The position numbers were made by a program, and so were the translations under genes. Of a DNA stretch of 64,000 nucleotides, positions 47,572 through 55,056 are shown piece by piece. Origin of the DNA: Mediterraneibacter butyricigenes (GTDB lineage Bacteria > Bacillota > Clostridia > Lachnospirales > Lachnospiraceae); NCBI RefSeq assembly GCF_003574295.1, contig NZ_BHGK01000001.1, positions 2,480,001 through 2,544,000 of the forward strand, in the 5' to 3' direction. How positions within the stretch are numbered: position 1 is the first letter of the stretch; each line of letters begins with the position of its first letter. A model generated the notes under the pieces. That model searched no databases. It saw only the letters and a program-made list of their open reading frames with translations, and had not been told where the DNA came from.

Positions 47572-50178
47572 ATGGGTGAAATCTATCGTTTTACGGTAAA
47601 TGGAATAGAGCGAAGCACCGAAGCAAACAAACCGTTGCTTCGCTATCTTCGGGACGACCTTCATCTGCACTCCGTGAAAGACGGCTGTAGCGAGGGCGCC
47701 TGTGGAACCTGTACCATTGTGGTAGACGGAAAGGCCGTGAAATCCTGTGTTCTCACGACAAAAAAGGCAGTGGGCAGAAAAATTCTCACGACAGAAGGAT
47801 TAAGCAATGCGGAAAAAGAGGCATTTGTTTATGCATTTGGGGCAAAGGGTTCTGTGCAGTGCGGATTTTGTATTCCGGGTATGGTGATGGCAGGCAAGGC
47901 ACTGATCGACCGGGTGCCGGATCCCACAGAAGAAGAGATCAAGCTTGCTTTAAAAGGAAATATCTGTCGTTGTACCGGTTATAAGAAGATCATTGAGGGG
48001 ATCCAGTTGACTGCAGCTATTTTAAGAGGAGATGTCCGTATCGACGAGGATCTGGAAAAAGGAGAAATCTACGGAGTTGGCAAACGGGCCTTCCGTACGG
48101 ATGTCAGAGCAAAGGTATTAGGATATGGGGAATATCCGGATGACATGGAGCTAGAAGGAATGGTATATGCTTCCGCTGTGCGTTCCAGATATCCGAGAGC
48201 AAAGATTCTGGATATCCATACAGAAAAAGCACTGGCACTTCCGGGAGTTCTGACAATCCTGACAGCAGAGGATGTGCCGAATAACAAAGTCGGACATTTA
48301 CAGCAGGACTGGGATGTGATGATCGCAAAAGGAGACATCACACGGTGTGTAGGGGATGCAATCTGTCTGGTGGTAGCGGAAACCAGGGATATTCTGGAAA
48401 AAGCAAAGAAACTGGTGCAGATTGATTATGAAGAATTACAACCGGTGACTTCCATCAGGGAAGCCATGAAAGAGGATGCTCCGAAAGTTCACTCGTCAGG
48501 CAATCTGTGTCAGAGCCGCCATGTGACGCGAGGAGATGCCAAAACTGCACTGGCAAATTCCAAATATACTGTGACCAGGACGTATACGACTCCGTTTACG
48601 GAGCATGCCTTCCTGGAACCGGAATGTGCGGTAGCCATGCCGTACAAAGACGGAGTTAAGATCTTTTCCACCGATCAGGGCGTGTATGATACCCGGAAAG
48701 AGACCGCCATCATGTTTGGCTGGGAGCCGGAACGGGTGGTTGTAGAAAATAAGCTGATCGGAGGCGGATTCGGAGGAAAAGAAGATGTGTCGGTGCAGCA
48801 TATTGCGGCACTGGCAGCCTATAAAGTAAAACGACCGGTAAAGGTAGTCTTTTCCAGAGCAGAATCTTTGGCGTTCCACCCGAAACGTCATGCCATGGAA
48901 GGAACCTTTACATTGGGGTGTGACGAGAATGGAATCTTTACCGGATTAGACTGCGAGATCTATTTTGATACGGGAGCTTATGCTTCCCTTTGTGGTCCGG
49001 TGTTGGAGAGAGCCTGTACCCATTCGGTGGGGCCATACTGTTATCAGAATACGGATATCCGGGGATTTGGATATTATACCAACAATCCGCCGGCGGGAGC
49101 GTTCCGTGGATTCGGAGTATGCCAAAGTGAGTTCGCGTTAGAGTCTAATATCAATCTTCTAGCAGAGATGGTGGGGATTTCTCCCTGGGAGATCCGGTAT
49201 CGAAATGCGATCGAACCGGGCAAAGTATTGCCGAATGGACAGATTGCAGACTGCTCTACGGCATTAAAGGAAACGTTGCTGGCGGTGAAAGATGCCTATG
49301 AAGCCAATCCGGGACGAGCAGGAATCGCCTGCGCCATGAAAAATGCAGGAGTCGGGGTCGGAATCCCGGACAAAGGACGGGCAAAATTAAAAGTCCGAAA
49401 CGGAAAAGTGGAACTATATTGTGCGGCTTCTGATATCGGTCAGGGATGTGCCACGGTTTTCCAGCAGATGATCGCGGAAACGACCGAACTTGGAAAGGGG
49501 CAGATCGTCGGTATGGGAAGCAACACGGAAATATCGCCGGATTCCGGAACCACTTCCGGATCCAGACAGACGTTGATTACCGGTGAAGCGGTTCGAATGG
49601 CAGCGGCAGATCTGAAAGAAGCGCTGGATCAGGCAGGGGGAAGCCTGGAGGCGCTGGAAGGACAGGAATTCTATGAAGAGTTCTTTGATCCCACAGATAA
49701 ACTGGGGGCAGATGTCCCTTATCCAAAGAGCCATGTGGCATATGGATTTGCAACCCACGTGGTTGTCATTGATGATGAAGGAAAAGTCAAAGAGGTTTAT
49801 GCAGCCCATGATTCCGGAAAGGTTGTCAATCCGATCTCCATTCAGGGACAGATCGAAGGGGGTGTGCTGATGGGACTTGGATATGCGCTGACTGAGGATT
49901 ATCCGCTGAAAGACAGTGTACCACAGGCAAAATACGGAACTCTGGGTCTGATGCGTTCCACACAGATTCCGGATATTCACGCAATTTATGTGGAGAAGGA
50001 AGAACTGCTACCATTTGCATACGGGGCAAAAGGAATCGGCGAGATTGCGACGATCCCGACAGCACCGGCGGTTCAGGGTGCTTATTATGCGATGGATCAT
50101 ATTTTAAGATCGGATCTTCCGATGAAAGATACCTTTTATTCAAGGAAAAAGGGTAAAAAGGAAACCTGGAATGGATAA
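47572..50178 (+). CDS. xdh: Selenium-dependent xanthine dehydrogenase (fused 2Fe-2S and molybdenum subunits)
   Basis: The 868-residue molybdo-hydroxylase fuses two subunits. Residues 1 to about 165 hold two [2Fe-2S] clusters (CSEGACGTC near 39, CGFCIPG near 97, CRCTGY near 132). The rest is the molybdopterin domain with GGGFGGKED (near 398), AFRGFG (near 510) and the catalytic glutamate in GAKGIGE (near 820). There is no FAD domain, so electrons must leave through a partner, probably the polyferredoxin and YgfK. The family is assigned as Se-dependent because a labile selenium ligand replaces sulfur at the molybdenum in known members; no Sec codon is needed or seen. It would oxidise or reduce purines at C2, C6 or C8. 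Confidence 0.93.
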   Translation: MGEIYRFTVNGIERSTEANKPLLRYLRDDLHLHSVKDGCSEGACGTCTIVVDGKAVKSCVLTTKKAVGRKILTTEGLSNAEKEAFVYAFGAKGSVQCGFCIPGMVMAGKALIDRVPDPTEEEIKLALKGNICRCTGYKKIIEGIQLTAAILRGDVRIDEDLEKGEIYGVGKRAFRTDVRAKVLGYGEYPDDMELEGMVYASAVRSRYPRAKILDIHTEKALALPGVLTILTAEDVPNNKVGHLQQDWDVMIAKGDITRCVGDAICLVVAETRDILEKAKKLVQIDYEELQPVTSIREAMKEDAPKVHSSGNLCQSRHVTRGDAKTALANSKYTVTRTYTTPFTEHAFLEPECAVAMPYKDGVKIFSTDQGVYDTRKETAIMFGWEPERVVVENKLIGGGFGGKEDVSVQHIAALAAYKVKRPVKVVFSRAESLAFHPKRHAMEGTFTLGCDENGIFTGLDCEIYFDTGAYASLCGPVLERACTHSVGPYCYQNTDIRGFGYYTNNPPAGAFRGFGVCQSEFALESNINLLAEMVGISPWEIRYRNAIEPGKVLPNGQIADCSTALKETLLAVKDAYEANPGRAGIACAMKNAGVGVGIPDKGRAKLKVRNGKVELYCAASDIGQGCATVFQQMIAETTELGKGQIVGMGSNTEISPDSGTTSGSRQTLITGEAVRMAAADLKEALDQAGGSLEALEGQEFYEEFFDPTDKLGADVPYPKSHVAYGFATHVVVIDDEGKVKEVYAAHDSGKVVNPISIQGQIEGGVLMGLGYALTEDYPLKDSVPQAKYGTLGLMRSTQIPDIHAIYVEKEELLPFAYGAKGIGEIATIPTAPAVQGAYYAMDHILRSDLPMKDTFYSRKKGKKETWNG

Positions 50179-50219
50179 CGTAGAATACGGAATACAGGAA
50201 ACAGAAGCAAAAAAAGGGA

Positions 50220-50264
50220 AGAATCCTGCAAGAGTGTCGGCTCTTGCAGGATTCTTCTTTTTTA
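50220..50264 (+). terminator. Terminator of the rightward purine operon
   Basis: AGAATCCTGCAAGAG and CTCTTGCAGGATTCT form a perfect 15-bp stem around TGTCGG, followed by TCTTTTTT. Confidence 0.95.
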
Positions 50265-50374
50265 CTTTGAGGTATATGACAATAAAATTGGCTGGTTTAC
50301 CACGATCTCATGTTGATGTTCTTACGTTGCGGACAAGAGGAATCATATATAAAAGTGTCCGGTCGATTCTTGGT

Positions 50375-50403
50375 TTGTATTTCTGGTGCGGGATTGTTAT
50401 AAT
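50375..50403 (+). promoter_or_regulatory. Promoter of the Gfo/Idh gene
   Basis: TTGTAT (50375-50380) and TATAAT (50398-50403) are 17 bases apart. Confidence 0.8.
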
Positions 50404-50473
50404 GGAAACAGACTGTAGAACAGAGAGTTGAGAGGAACTTAAGCAGTATCCTGAAAATGGGAGGAGGCAGAAG

Positions 50474-51547
50474 ATGAAAGCAGGAATTATCGGAACAGGA
50501 TTTGCGGCAGAAGTACATATGAAAGCACTTCGATCCTGTGGAATTACGGTAGATACAGTGATGAGTCAGAGAGAAGAAAAGGCAAAAGCATTTGCAGAAA
50601 AGTGGAAGATTCCACAGTGGACGGTTACGGCAGAGAAACTAATGGAGTCAGACGTGGATGTGATCCATATCTGTACCCCTCCGGCTACCCACGGAAGACT
50701 GGTCAGACAGGCATTGGAAGCAGGAAAGCATGTTTTGTGTGAAAAACCTTTGAGTTTATCGGCAGAGGAAGCGAAAGGACTGGCTGAACTGGCAAAAGAA
50801 AGCGGAAAAGTCTGCGGTATGGTGTTAAATGTCCGGTACCATATGGCGTGTCAGCGTGCAAAAGAACTGATCGGGAAAGGGGAGATCGGACGACCGATCC
50901 TGATCCACGGAATGTACCTGCAGGAATTCGGTGCGCTTCCCACACCTTACGACTGGAGATATCATCCGGAAACTGGCGGAGAGATGCGTGCGGTTTCGGA
51001 AATCGGTACCCACTGGTTTGATATCGCAGAGTATCTGTCGGGACAGGAGATCGAACAGGTGTCTGCAATGTTTGCGAATTATACACCAAATCGAATCGTG
51101 AAAGACGGAATCATGTACCCGGATACAGAAGGGAAAGAAGCAACCGTTCAGAAGATCATGGTGGAATCAGAAGATGCGGCCGTGATTCAGATGAAATTTA
51201 AAAACCAGGCCATAGGAAGTGTGATATTATCGGAAGTATCTCCGGGAAGAGGCAACCACCTTTCACTGGAAATTACAGGAACGGACGGAAACCTCTGGTG
51301 GAATGAAGAAGAAAATAATCAGCTTTTTGTGGCGAAACATGGAGAAAGCGTCCGAAAAGAAGTCTTTGCGTTTGGAAACGGATTTTCTGAAACGTTCACA
51401 ACCATGTTTGAGTCCTTTTATCAGGCGGTAGAGTCGGAAAAAACATCGGATGTTTATCCGGATTTTGAAAGAGGGGCAAGAATCGCACAAATCTGCCAGA
51501 GTGTCTGGAAGAGTGCCAAAGCAGACGGAGCCTGGGAGAATATCTGA
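50474..51547 (+). CDS. Gfo/Idh/MocA-family oxidoreductase
   Basis: The 357-residue NAD(P)-dependent dehydrogenase has the N-terminal Rossmann motif GIIGTGFAAEVH, the conserved EKPLSLSAEEA segment near residue 95, and a C-terminal substrate domain with WRYHPETGGEM and GTHWFD. Substrates of this family are usually sugars or cyclitols; the specific one cannot be told. It has its own promoter and a GGGAGGAGGCAG ribosome-binding site, after the purine operon terminator, so it is probably not part of that pathway. Confidence 0.9.
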   Translation: MKAGIIGTGFAAEVHMKALRSCGITVDTVMSQREEKAKAFAEKWKIPQWTVTAEKLMESDVDVIHICTPPATHGRLVRQALEAGKHVLCEKPLSLSAEEAKGLAELAKESGKVCGMVLNVRYHMACQRAKELIGKGEIGRPILIHGMYLQEFGALPTPYDWRYHPETGGEMRAVSEIGTHWFDIAEYLSGQEIEQVSAMFANYTPNRIVKDGIMYPDTEGKEATVQKIMVESEDAAVIQMKFKNQAIGSVILSEVSPGRGNHLSLEITGTDGNLWWNEEENNQLFVAKHGESVRKEVFAFGNGFSETFTTMFESFYQAVESEKTSDVYPDFERGARIAQICQSVWKSAKADGAWENI

Positions 51548-51698
51548 CTAAAGTTATGCTGTAAAGAAATTGAGTCGGATACGGAAATTACAGCTTGGTC
51601 AGATGAATGAAGGGGAGTGCAGCAACAGATAAGAAAGGTTCCGAAAAGAGCGAGAAAAGGAAAAAGACGGAACAGGAAACAGAACAGAAGGAGAGAAT

Positions 51699-52199
51699 AT
51701 GGCAGTACAGAAGATGACAGCGCAGGATATCATTCGGAGATTGGATATGGTGCCTTTGGGAGCGGAAGGTGGCATGGTAAAAGAAACCTGGAGAAGCAAG
51801 AAAAAGGATCATGGGATTTCAGACGGAAGTGCCATTTACTATCTGCTTACAGAGGATTCTTTTTCTCATTTACATCGCTTGACAGGAGAAGAGGTTTACC
51901 ATTTTTATATGGGAGATCCGGTGGAACTCTGTGAACTGAAACAGGATGGCAGTATGCAGATCACGGTTCTTGGAACAGATCTGATGGAAGGACAGATCCC
52001 TCAGCATCTGGTGGAAGGAGGAGTCTGGCAGGGCTCCCGCTTAAAAGAAGGAGGAAAATGGGCACTGCTCGGTACAACCATGTGTCCGGCATATTCGGAA
52101 GAAGAATATGAGCATGGAAATAAGGAAGAACTGTTGGAAAAGTATCCGGAGGCGGCAGCATATATTGAAAAGCTGACCGGCGAAGTGAGGGACTTCTAA
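51699..52199 (+). CDS. DUF985 cupin-domain protein
   Basis: The 166-residue protein has the DUF985 pattern: LDMVPLGAEGGMVKETWRS near the N-terminus, SAIYYLLTEDSFSHLHRL and EEVYHFYMGDPVEL in the middle, and a C-terminal GTTMCPAYSEEEYE. It forms a small cupin barrel, probably metal-binding or sugar-related, of unknown function. An AAGGAGAGAAT ribosome-binding site precedes the ATG, and its stop directly abuts the start of the next gene. Confidence 0.85.
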   Translation: MAVQKMTAQDIIRRLDMVPLGAEGGMVKETWRSKKKDHGISDGSAIYYLLTEDSFSHLHRLTGEEVYHFYMGDPVELCELKQDGSMQITVLGTDLMEGQIPQHLVEGGVWQGSRLKEGGKWALLGTTMCPAYSEEEYEHGNKEELLEKYPEAAAYIEKLTGEVRDF

Positions 52200-53495
52200 A
52201 TGGATAAAATATATTATGAACTGATCTGGCTCTTTTTCTGGTACGGATTCCTGGGCTGGGGATTGGAAGTAGCGGTAGCAGCCATTAAAAAACGAAAATT
52301 TGCAAATAAAGGGCTGATTAATGGGCCGTTCAGTGTCGGGTATGCGATTGCCGCAACCTGGATCATTTTCTTTTTCCGGGAACTGCATGGAGTCTGGCTG
52401 TTTCTGGCAGGTGCGATCGTCTTTACGCTGATGCAGTGGTTTGCGGGACATTTTGTAGAAAAATTCTACCATGAGAAGTGGTGGGATTACAGTGATTATC
52501 GATGGAATATTGACGGATATATCTGCCTGCCGATTTCTGCATTTTTAGGATTGTGTACCCTTCTTTTTATGAAATGGGGCAATCCGTTGCTGCTCAAACT
52601 GTTCGAGATGCTCCCAACGTTTCCGGGAAAACTGCTGATCTGGATCCTGGTTGGTATGCTGGCACTGGATGTCATTGCGACTTTGATCATCCTGGGTGGC
52701 AGAAGTCGAAGAATTGCAAAATGGCAGAATGTGGATCAGGCGTTTACAGATGTAAGCAACCGGTTTGTCCGCTGGATTTATGAGCATGTGGATCGAAGAA
52801 TCCGAAAAGCCTATGAAGCAAAACACGTACCAAAACGGGTCAAAGAGGATCATGGGGTGTTTGCATACGGCTGTAGTTTTGATAAGATCGTCTGGCTGTT
52901 TGTGATCGGCTCTTTTCTGGGAGATATTACAGAAACGCTGTTCTGCCGGGCGACGGCAGGAGTCTGGATGAGTCGGAGCAGTCTGGTCTGGGGCGATTTC
53001 AGCGTAGTCTGGGGCTTTGCGATCGCAGCGGCAACCGTTCTTCTGTATAAATACAGAGATGGATCAGATCGTTCCCTGTTCCTGGTCGGAACATTTCTGG
53101 GAGGGGCTTATGAATACATATGCAGCGTACTTTCGGAACTGGTATTTGGAAAAGTCTTCTGGGATTACAGTAAAATTCCCTTCAATCTGGGAGGCAGGAT
53201 CAATCTGCTGTATTGTTTCTTCTGGGGAATTGCGGCAGTAGTCTGGATGAAAATGTTATATCCGTTTTTCTCGGGACTGATCGAAAAAGTACCGAAAAAA
53301 GCTGGACACATCCTGACCTGGGTGATGTTGGTGTTCATGGTATGTAATATGCTGTTTTCGGCGATGGCGTTGATCCGAAGTGCGCAGAGAGCAGAAGGTG
53401 CTTCCACAGGAAATGTTCTGGAAGAATATCTGGATACCCATTATGATGATGAGAAGCTGGAACAAATTTATCCGAATGCGATTCAGGTGAAATGA
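52200..53495 (+). CDS. Duplicated CmpB-type (PF06541-like) membrane protein
   Basis: The 431-residue integral membrane protein has about ten helices in two similar halves. Each half carries the family pattern of an early G-x-x-x-E helix start (WGLEVAVAA in the first, GDITETLFC in the second), a cytoplasmic NKGLINGPF or similar loop, and a late W/V-x-F-W-D-Y-S segment (KWWDYSDYRWNIDG; KVFWDYSKIPFNLGG). It matches the putative ABC-transporter type IV family of Clostridia, but no ATPase is adjacent. The start codon follows the DUF985 stop without a gap. Confidence 0.8.
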   Translation: MDKIYYELIWLFFWYGFLGWGLEVAVAAIKKRKFANKGLINGPFSVGYAIAATWIIFFFRELHGVWLFLAGAIVFTLMQWFAGHFVEKFYHEKWWDYSDYRWNIDGYICLPISAFLGLCTLLFMKWGNPLLLKLFEMLPTFPGKLLIWILVGMLALDVIATLIILGGRSRRIAKWQNVDQAFTDVSNRFVRWIYEHVDRRIRKAYEAKHVPKRVKEDHGVFAYGCSFDKIVWLFVIGSFLGDITETLFCRATAGVWMSRSSLVWGDFSVVWGFAIAAATVLLYKYRDGSDRSLFLVGTFLGGAYEYICSVLSELVFGKVFWDYSKIPFNLGGRINLLYCFFWGIAAVVWMKMLYPFFSGLIEKVPKKAGHILTWVMLVFMVCNMLFSAMALIRSAQRAEGASTGNVLEEYLDTHYDDEKLEQIYPNAIQVK

Positions 53496-53682
53496 CAATC
53501 CGGTGAAAGATGGATTTGGCTTGTTCGAAAGAAGGCAATGATAGAAATTTTTGCAGAATAAAGTCAGATTGGAAAATGTGGGGAAATGAAAGGAAAGCGC
53601 GAAAAACAGAAATTGTCGGAAGAATAAAAAGGACAGAGAGTAAGAAAATAATTAAAAAAGAAGTGGGAAAGATGGAAAAATT

Positions 53683-54075
53683 ATGAAAGAAAATGTGAAA
53701 TCAGAAGAAGCTGTGAAAATAAAGGAAACGAAATCAGAAGATGTGAAAACAGATGAGGCAAAAACTGCGAATACATCAAAATGTGAATGTTGCTGCCATA
53801 AGAAAAAGGAGCGTTCTGAAAAAGAATATAAAGATCTGATCCATCGACTGAATCGGATCGAAGGACAGATCCGGGGAATCAAACGTATGGTAGAAGAGGA
53901 TGCTTACTGCCCGGATATTCTGGTTCAGGTATCTGCGGCAAATGCAGCGTTAAACAGCTTCAATAAGGTTCTTCTGGCAAATCATATCCGAACCTGTGTG
54001 GCGGAAGATATCCGTGAAGGAAAAGATGAGACGGTGGATGAACTGGTAAAAACCCTGCAAAAATTGATGAAATAG
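53683..54075 (+). CDS. CsoR/FrmR-family metal-sensing repressor with Cys-rich N-terminal tail
   Basis: The 130-residue protein has the all-helical CsoR fold with the copper-type ligand set C76, H101 and C105 (YCPDIL, HIRTC). It is longer than usual (about 90 residues) because of a charged N-terminal tail of about 33 residues followed by CECCCH (C34, C36, C37, C38, H39), which could be an extra metal site. No copper ATPase with a CPC motif is adjacent. A Fur-like box and the promoter of an ABC exporter follow immediately. Copper or another thiophilic ion is the likely ligand. Confidence 0.88.
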   Translation: MKENVKSEEAVKIKETKSEDVKTDEAKTANTSKCECCCHKKKERSEKEYKDLIHRLNRIEGQIRGIKRMVEEDAYCPDILVQVSAANAALNSFNKVLLANHIRTCVAEDIREGKDETVDELVKTLQKLMK

Positions 54076-54081
54076 AACTGT

Positions 54082-54096
54082 TGAGAATTATTATCA
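54082..54096. promoter_or_regulatory. Fur-like box upstream of the ABC exporter
   Basis: TGAGAATTATTATCA differs from the 7-1-7 Fur consensus TGATAATNATTATCA at one position. It ends nine bases before the -35 element of the promoter at 54106. This could place the ABC operon under a Fur-family repressor, but the activity is not proved. Confidence 0.5.
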
Positions 54097-54105
54097 ATAA
54101 CTGAA

Positions 54106-54134
54106 TTGACGGGAGAAACCGGAAAGAATATACT
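54106..54134 (+). promoter_or_regulatory. Promoter of the second ABC exporter
   Basis: TTGACG (54106-54111) and TATACT (54129-54134) are 17 bases apart. The transcript would begin at about 54141, within the GTTAGC palindrome. Confidence 0.85.
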
Positions 54135-54138
54135 TAAA

Positions 54139-54348
54139 GTTAGCAGAAGCTAACCACATACAATACATACTGCGATTGCCCTTGCCATGTGGTGAGGGCG
54201 ATTTCTTGTTTAGGGAAGCGTTGAGCCAAAGTTTGTGCCCGCCCAGGAACCTGGAGGTGCCAAGCACCATTGGAACCTGTTTGGCACGGTCCGAAGTGGA
54301 ACGCAGACGTTGCACAAGTGGTTGGGAAAAGGGAATGAGGAGGTATTT
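54139..54348 (+). ncRNA. Candidate structured 5' leader of about 210 bases
   Basis: The leader has several possible helices: GTTAGC-AGAA-GCTAAC (54139-54154), CCACAT with ATGTGG, ATTGCCCT with AGGGCGAT, an outer GCGTT (54218-54222) with AACGC (54300-54304), and GTGCCAA (54257-54263) with TTGGCAC (54281-54287). Some are mutually exclusive. I do not recognise a known riboswitch. The first hairpin lies at the transcription start and could equally be a protein operator. The leader ends in the strong GAGGAGGT ribosome-binding site of the ATPase gene. Confidence 0.45.
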
Positions 54349-55047
54349 ATGCAGTTAGAGATTCAGGATATTCATAAGTTTTATGGAGAAGGGGAAAACC
54401 GGATCGAAGTGCTCAAAGGAATCACAGCCAATGTGGAAGAAGGACGGATCTGTGTGCTTCTTGGCCCTTCCGGTTCCGGAAAATCTACTTTGCTGAATAT
54501 TATCGGAGGAATTGAAACCGCCGAACAGGGGTATATTGCGATCAACGGGGAAAAGATTGAAGATATGAAGGAAAAGCAGCTCTCACTGTACCGGAGAAAT
54601 CATCTGGGATATGTGTTCCAGTTTTATAATCTGATTCCGAATCTGACGGTGAAAGAAAATATCGAAGTAGGTGCATATCTGAGCAAAAAAGCGTTGGATG
54701 TGGATGAACTGCTTCATACGCTTGGACTGTGGGAACATCGGAATAAAGTGCCCAATCAGTTGTCGGGAGGACAGCAGCAGAGAACAGCCATCGGAAGAGC
54801 GATTGTGAAAAATCCGGACGTGCTTCTCTGTGACGAGCCGACGGGTGCGTTGGATTATCATACTTCTAAAGAGATTTTGCAGTTGATCGAGGATGTCAAC
54901 AAGAAATACGGCAATACGATTCTGATCGTCACCCACAATGATGCCATCAAATACATGGCAGATCAGGTGATTACCTTAAGAGACGGACAGATCCGGAAAA
55001 ACTATCTGACAGAAAACAAGATCTCGGCGAAGGATCTGGATTGGTAG
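54349..55047 (+). CDS. ABC transporter ATP-binding protein (MacB/LolD type)
   Basis: The 232-residue ATPase has Walker A GPSGSGKSTLL, signature LSGGQQQRTAIGRAI, Walker B LCDEPTGALD and H-loop VTHND. The start at 54349 is chosen by AATGAGGAGGTATTT; the upstream frame to 54235 reads leader RNA. It partners the permease that follows. The substrate is unknown; the Fur-like box and neighbouring metalloregulators make a metal-linked role possible. Confidence 0.93.
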   Translation: MQLEIQDIHKFYGEGENRIEVLKGITANVEEGRICVLLGPSGSGKSTLLNIIGGIETAEQGYIAINGEKIEDMKEKQLSLYRRNHLGYVFQFYNLIPNLTVKENIEVGAYLSKKALDVDELLHTLGLWEHRNKVPNQLSGGQQQRTAIGRAIVKNPDVLLCDEPTGALDYHTSKEILQLIEDVNKKYGNTILIVTHNDAIKYMADQVITLRDGQIRKNYLTENKISAKDLDW

Positions 55048-55056
55048 GTGCGTATC

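Noticed and set aside
47572-50178. Selenocysteine codon in the xanthine dehydrogenase
   Set aside because: The frame has no in-frame TGA; selenium in this family is a labile cofactor ligand, not selenocysteine.
54235-54348. N-terminal extension of the second ABC ATPase
   Set aside because: The ATPase family begins at the 54349 start with a strong GAGGAGGT site; the upstream residues translate leader RNA and lack family similarity.
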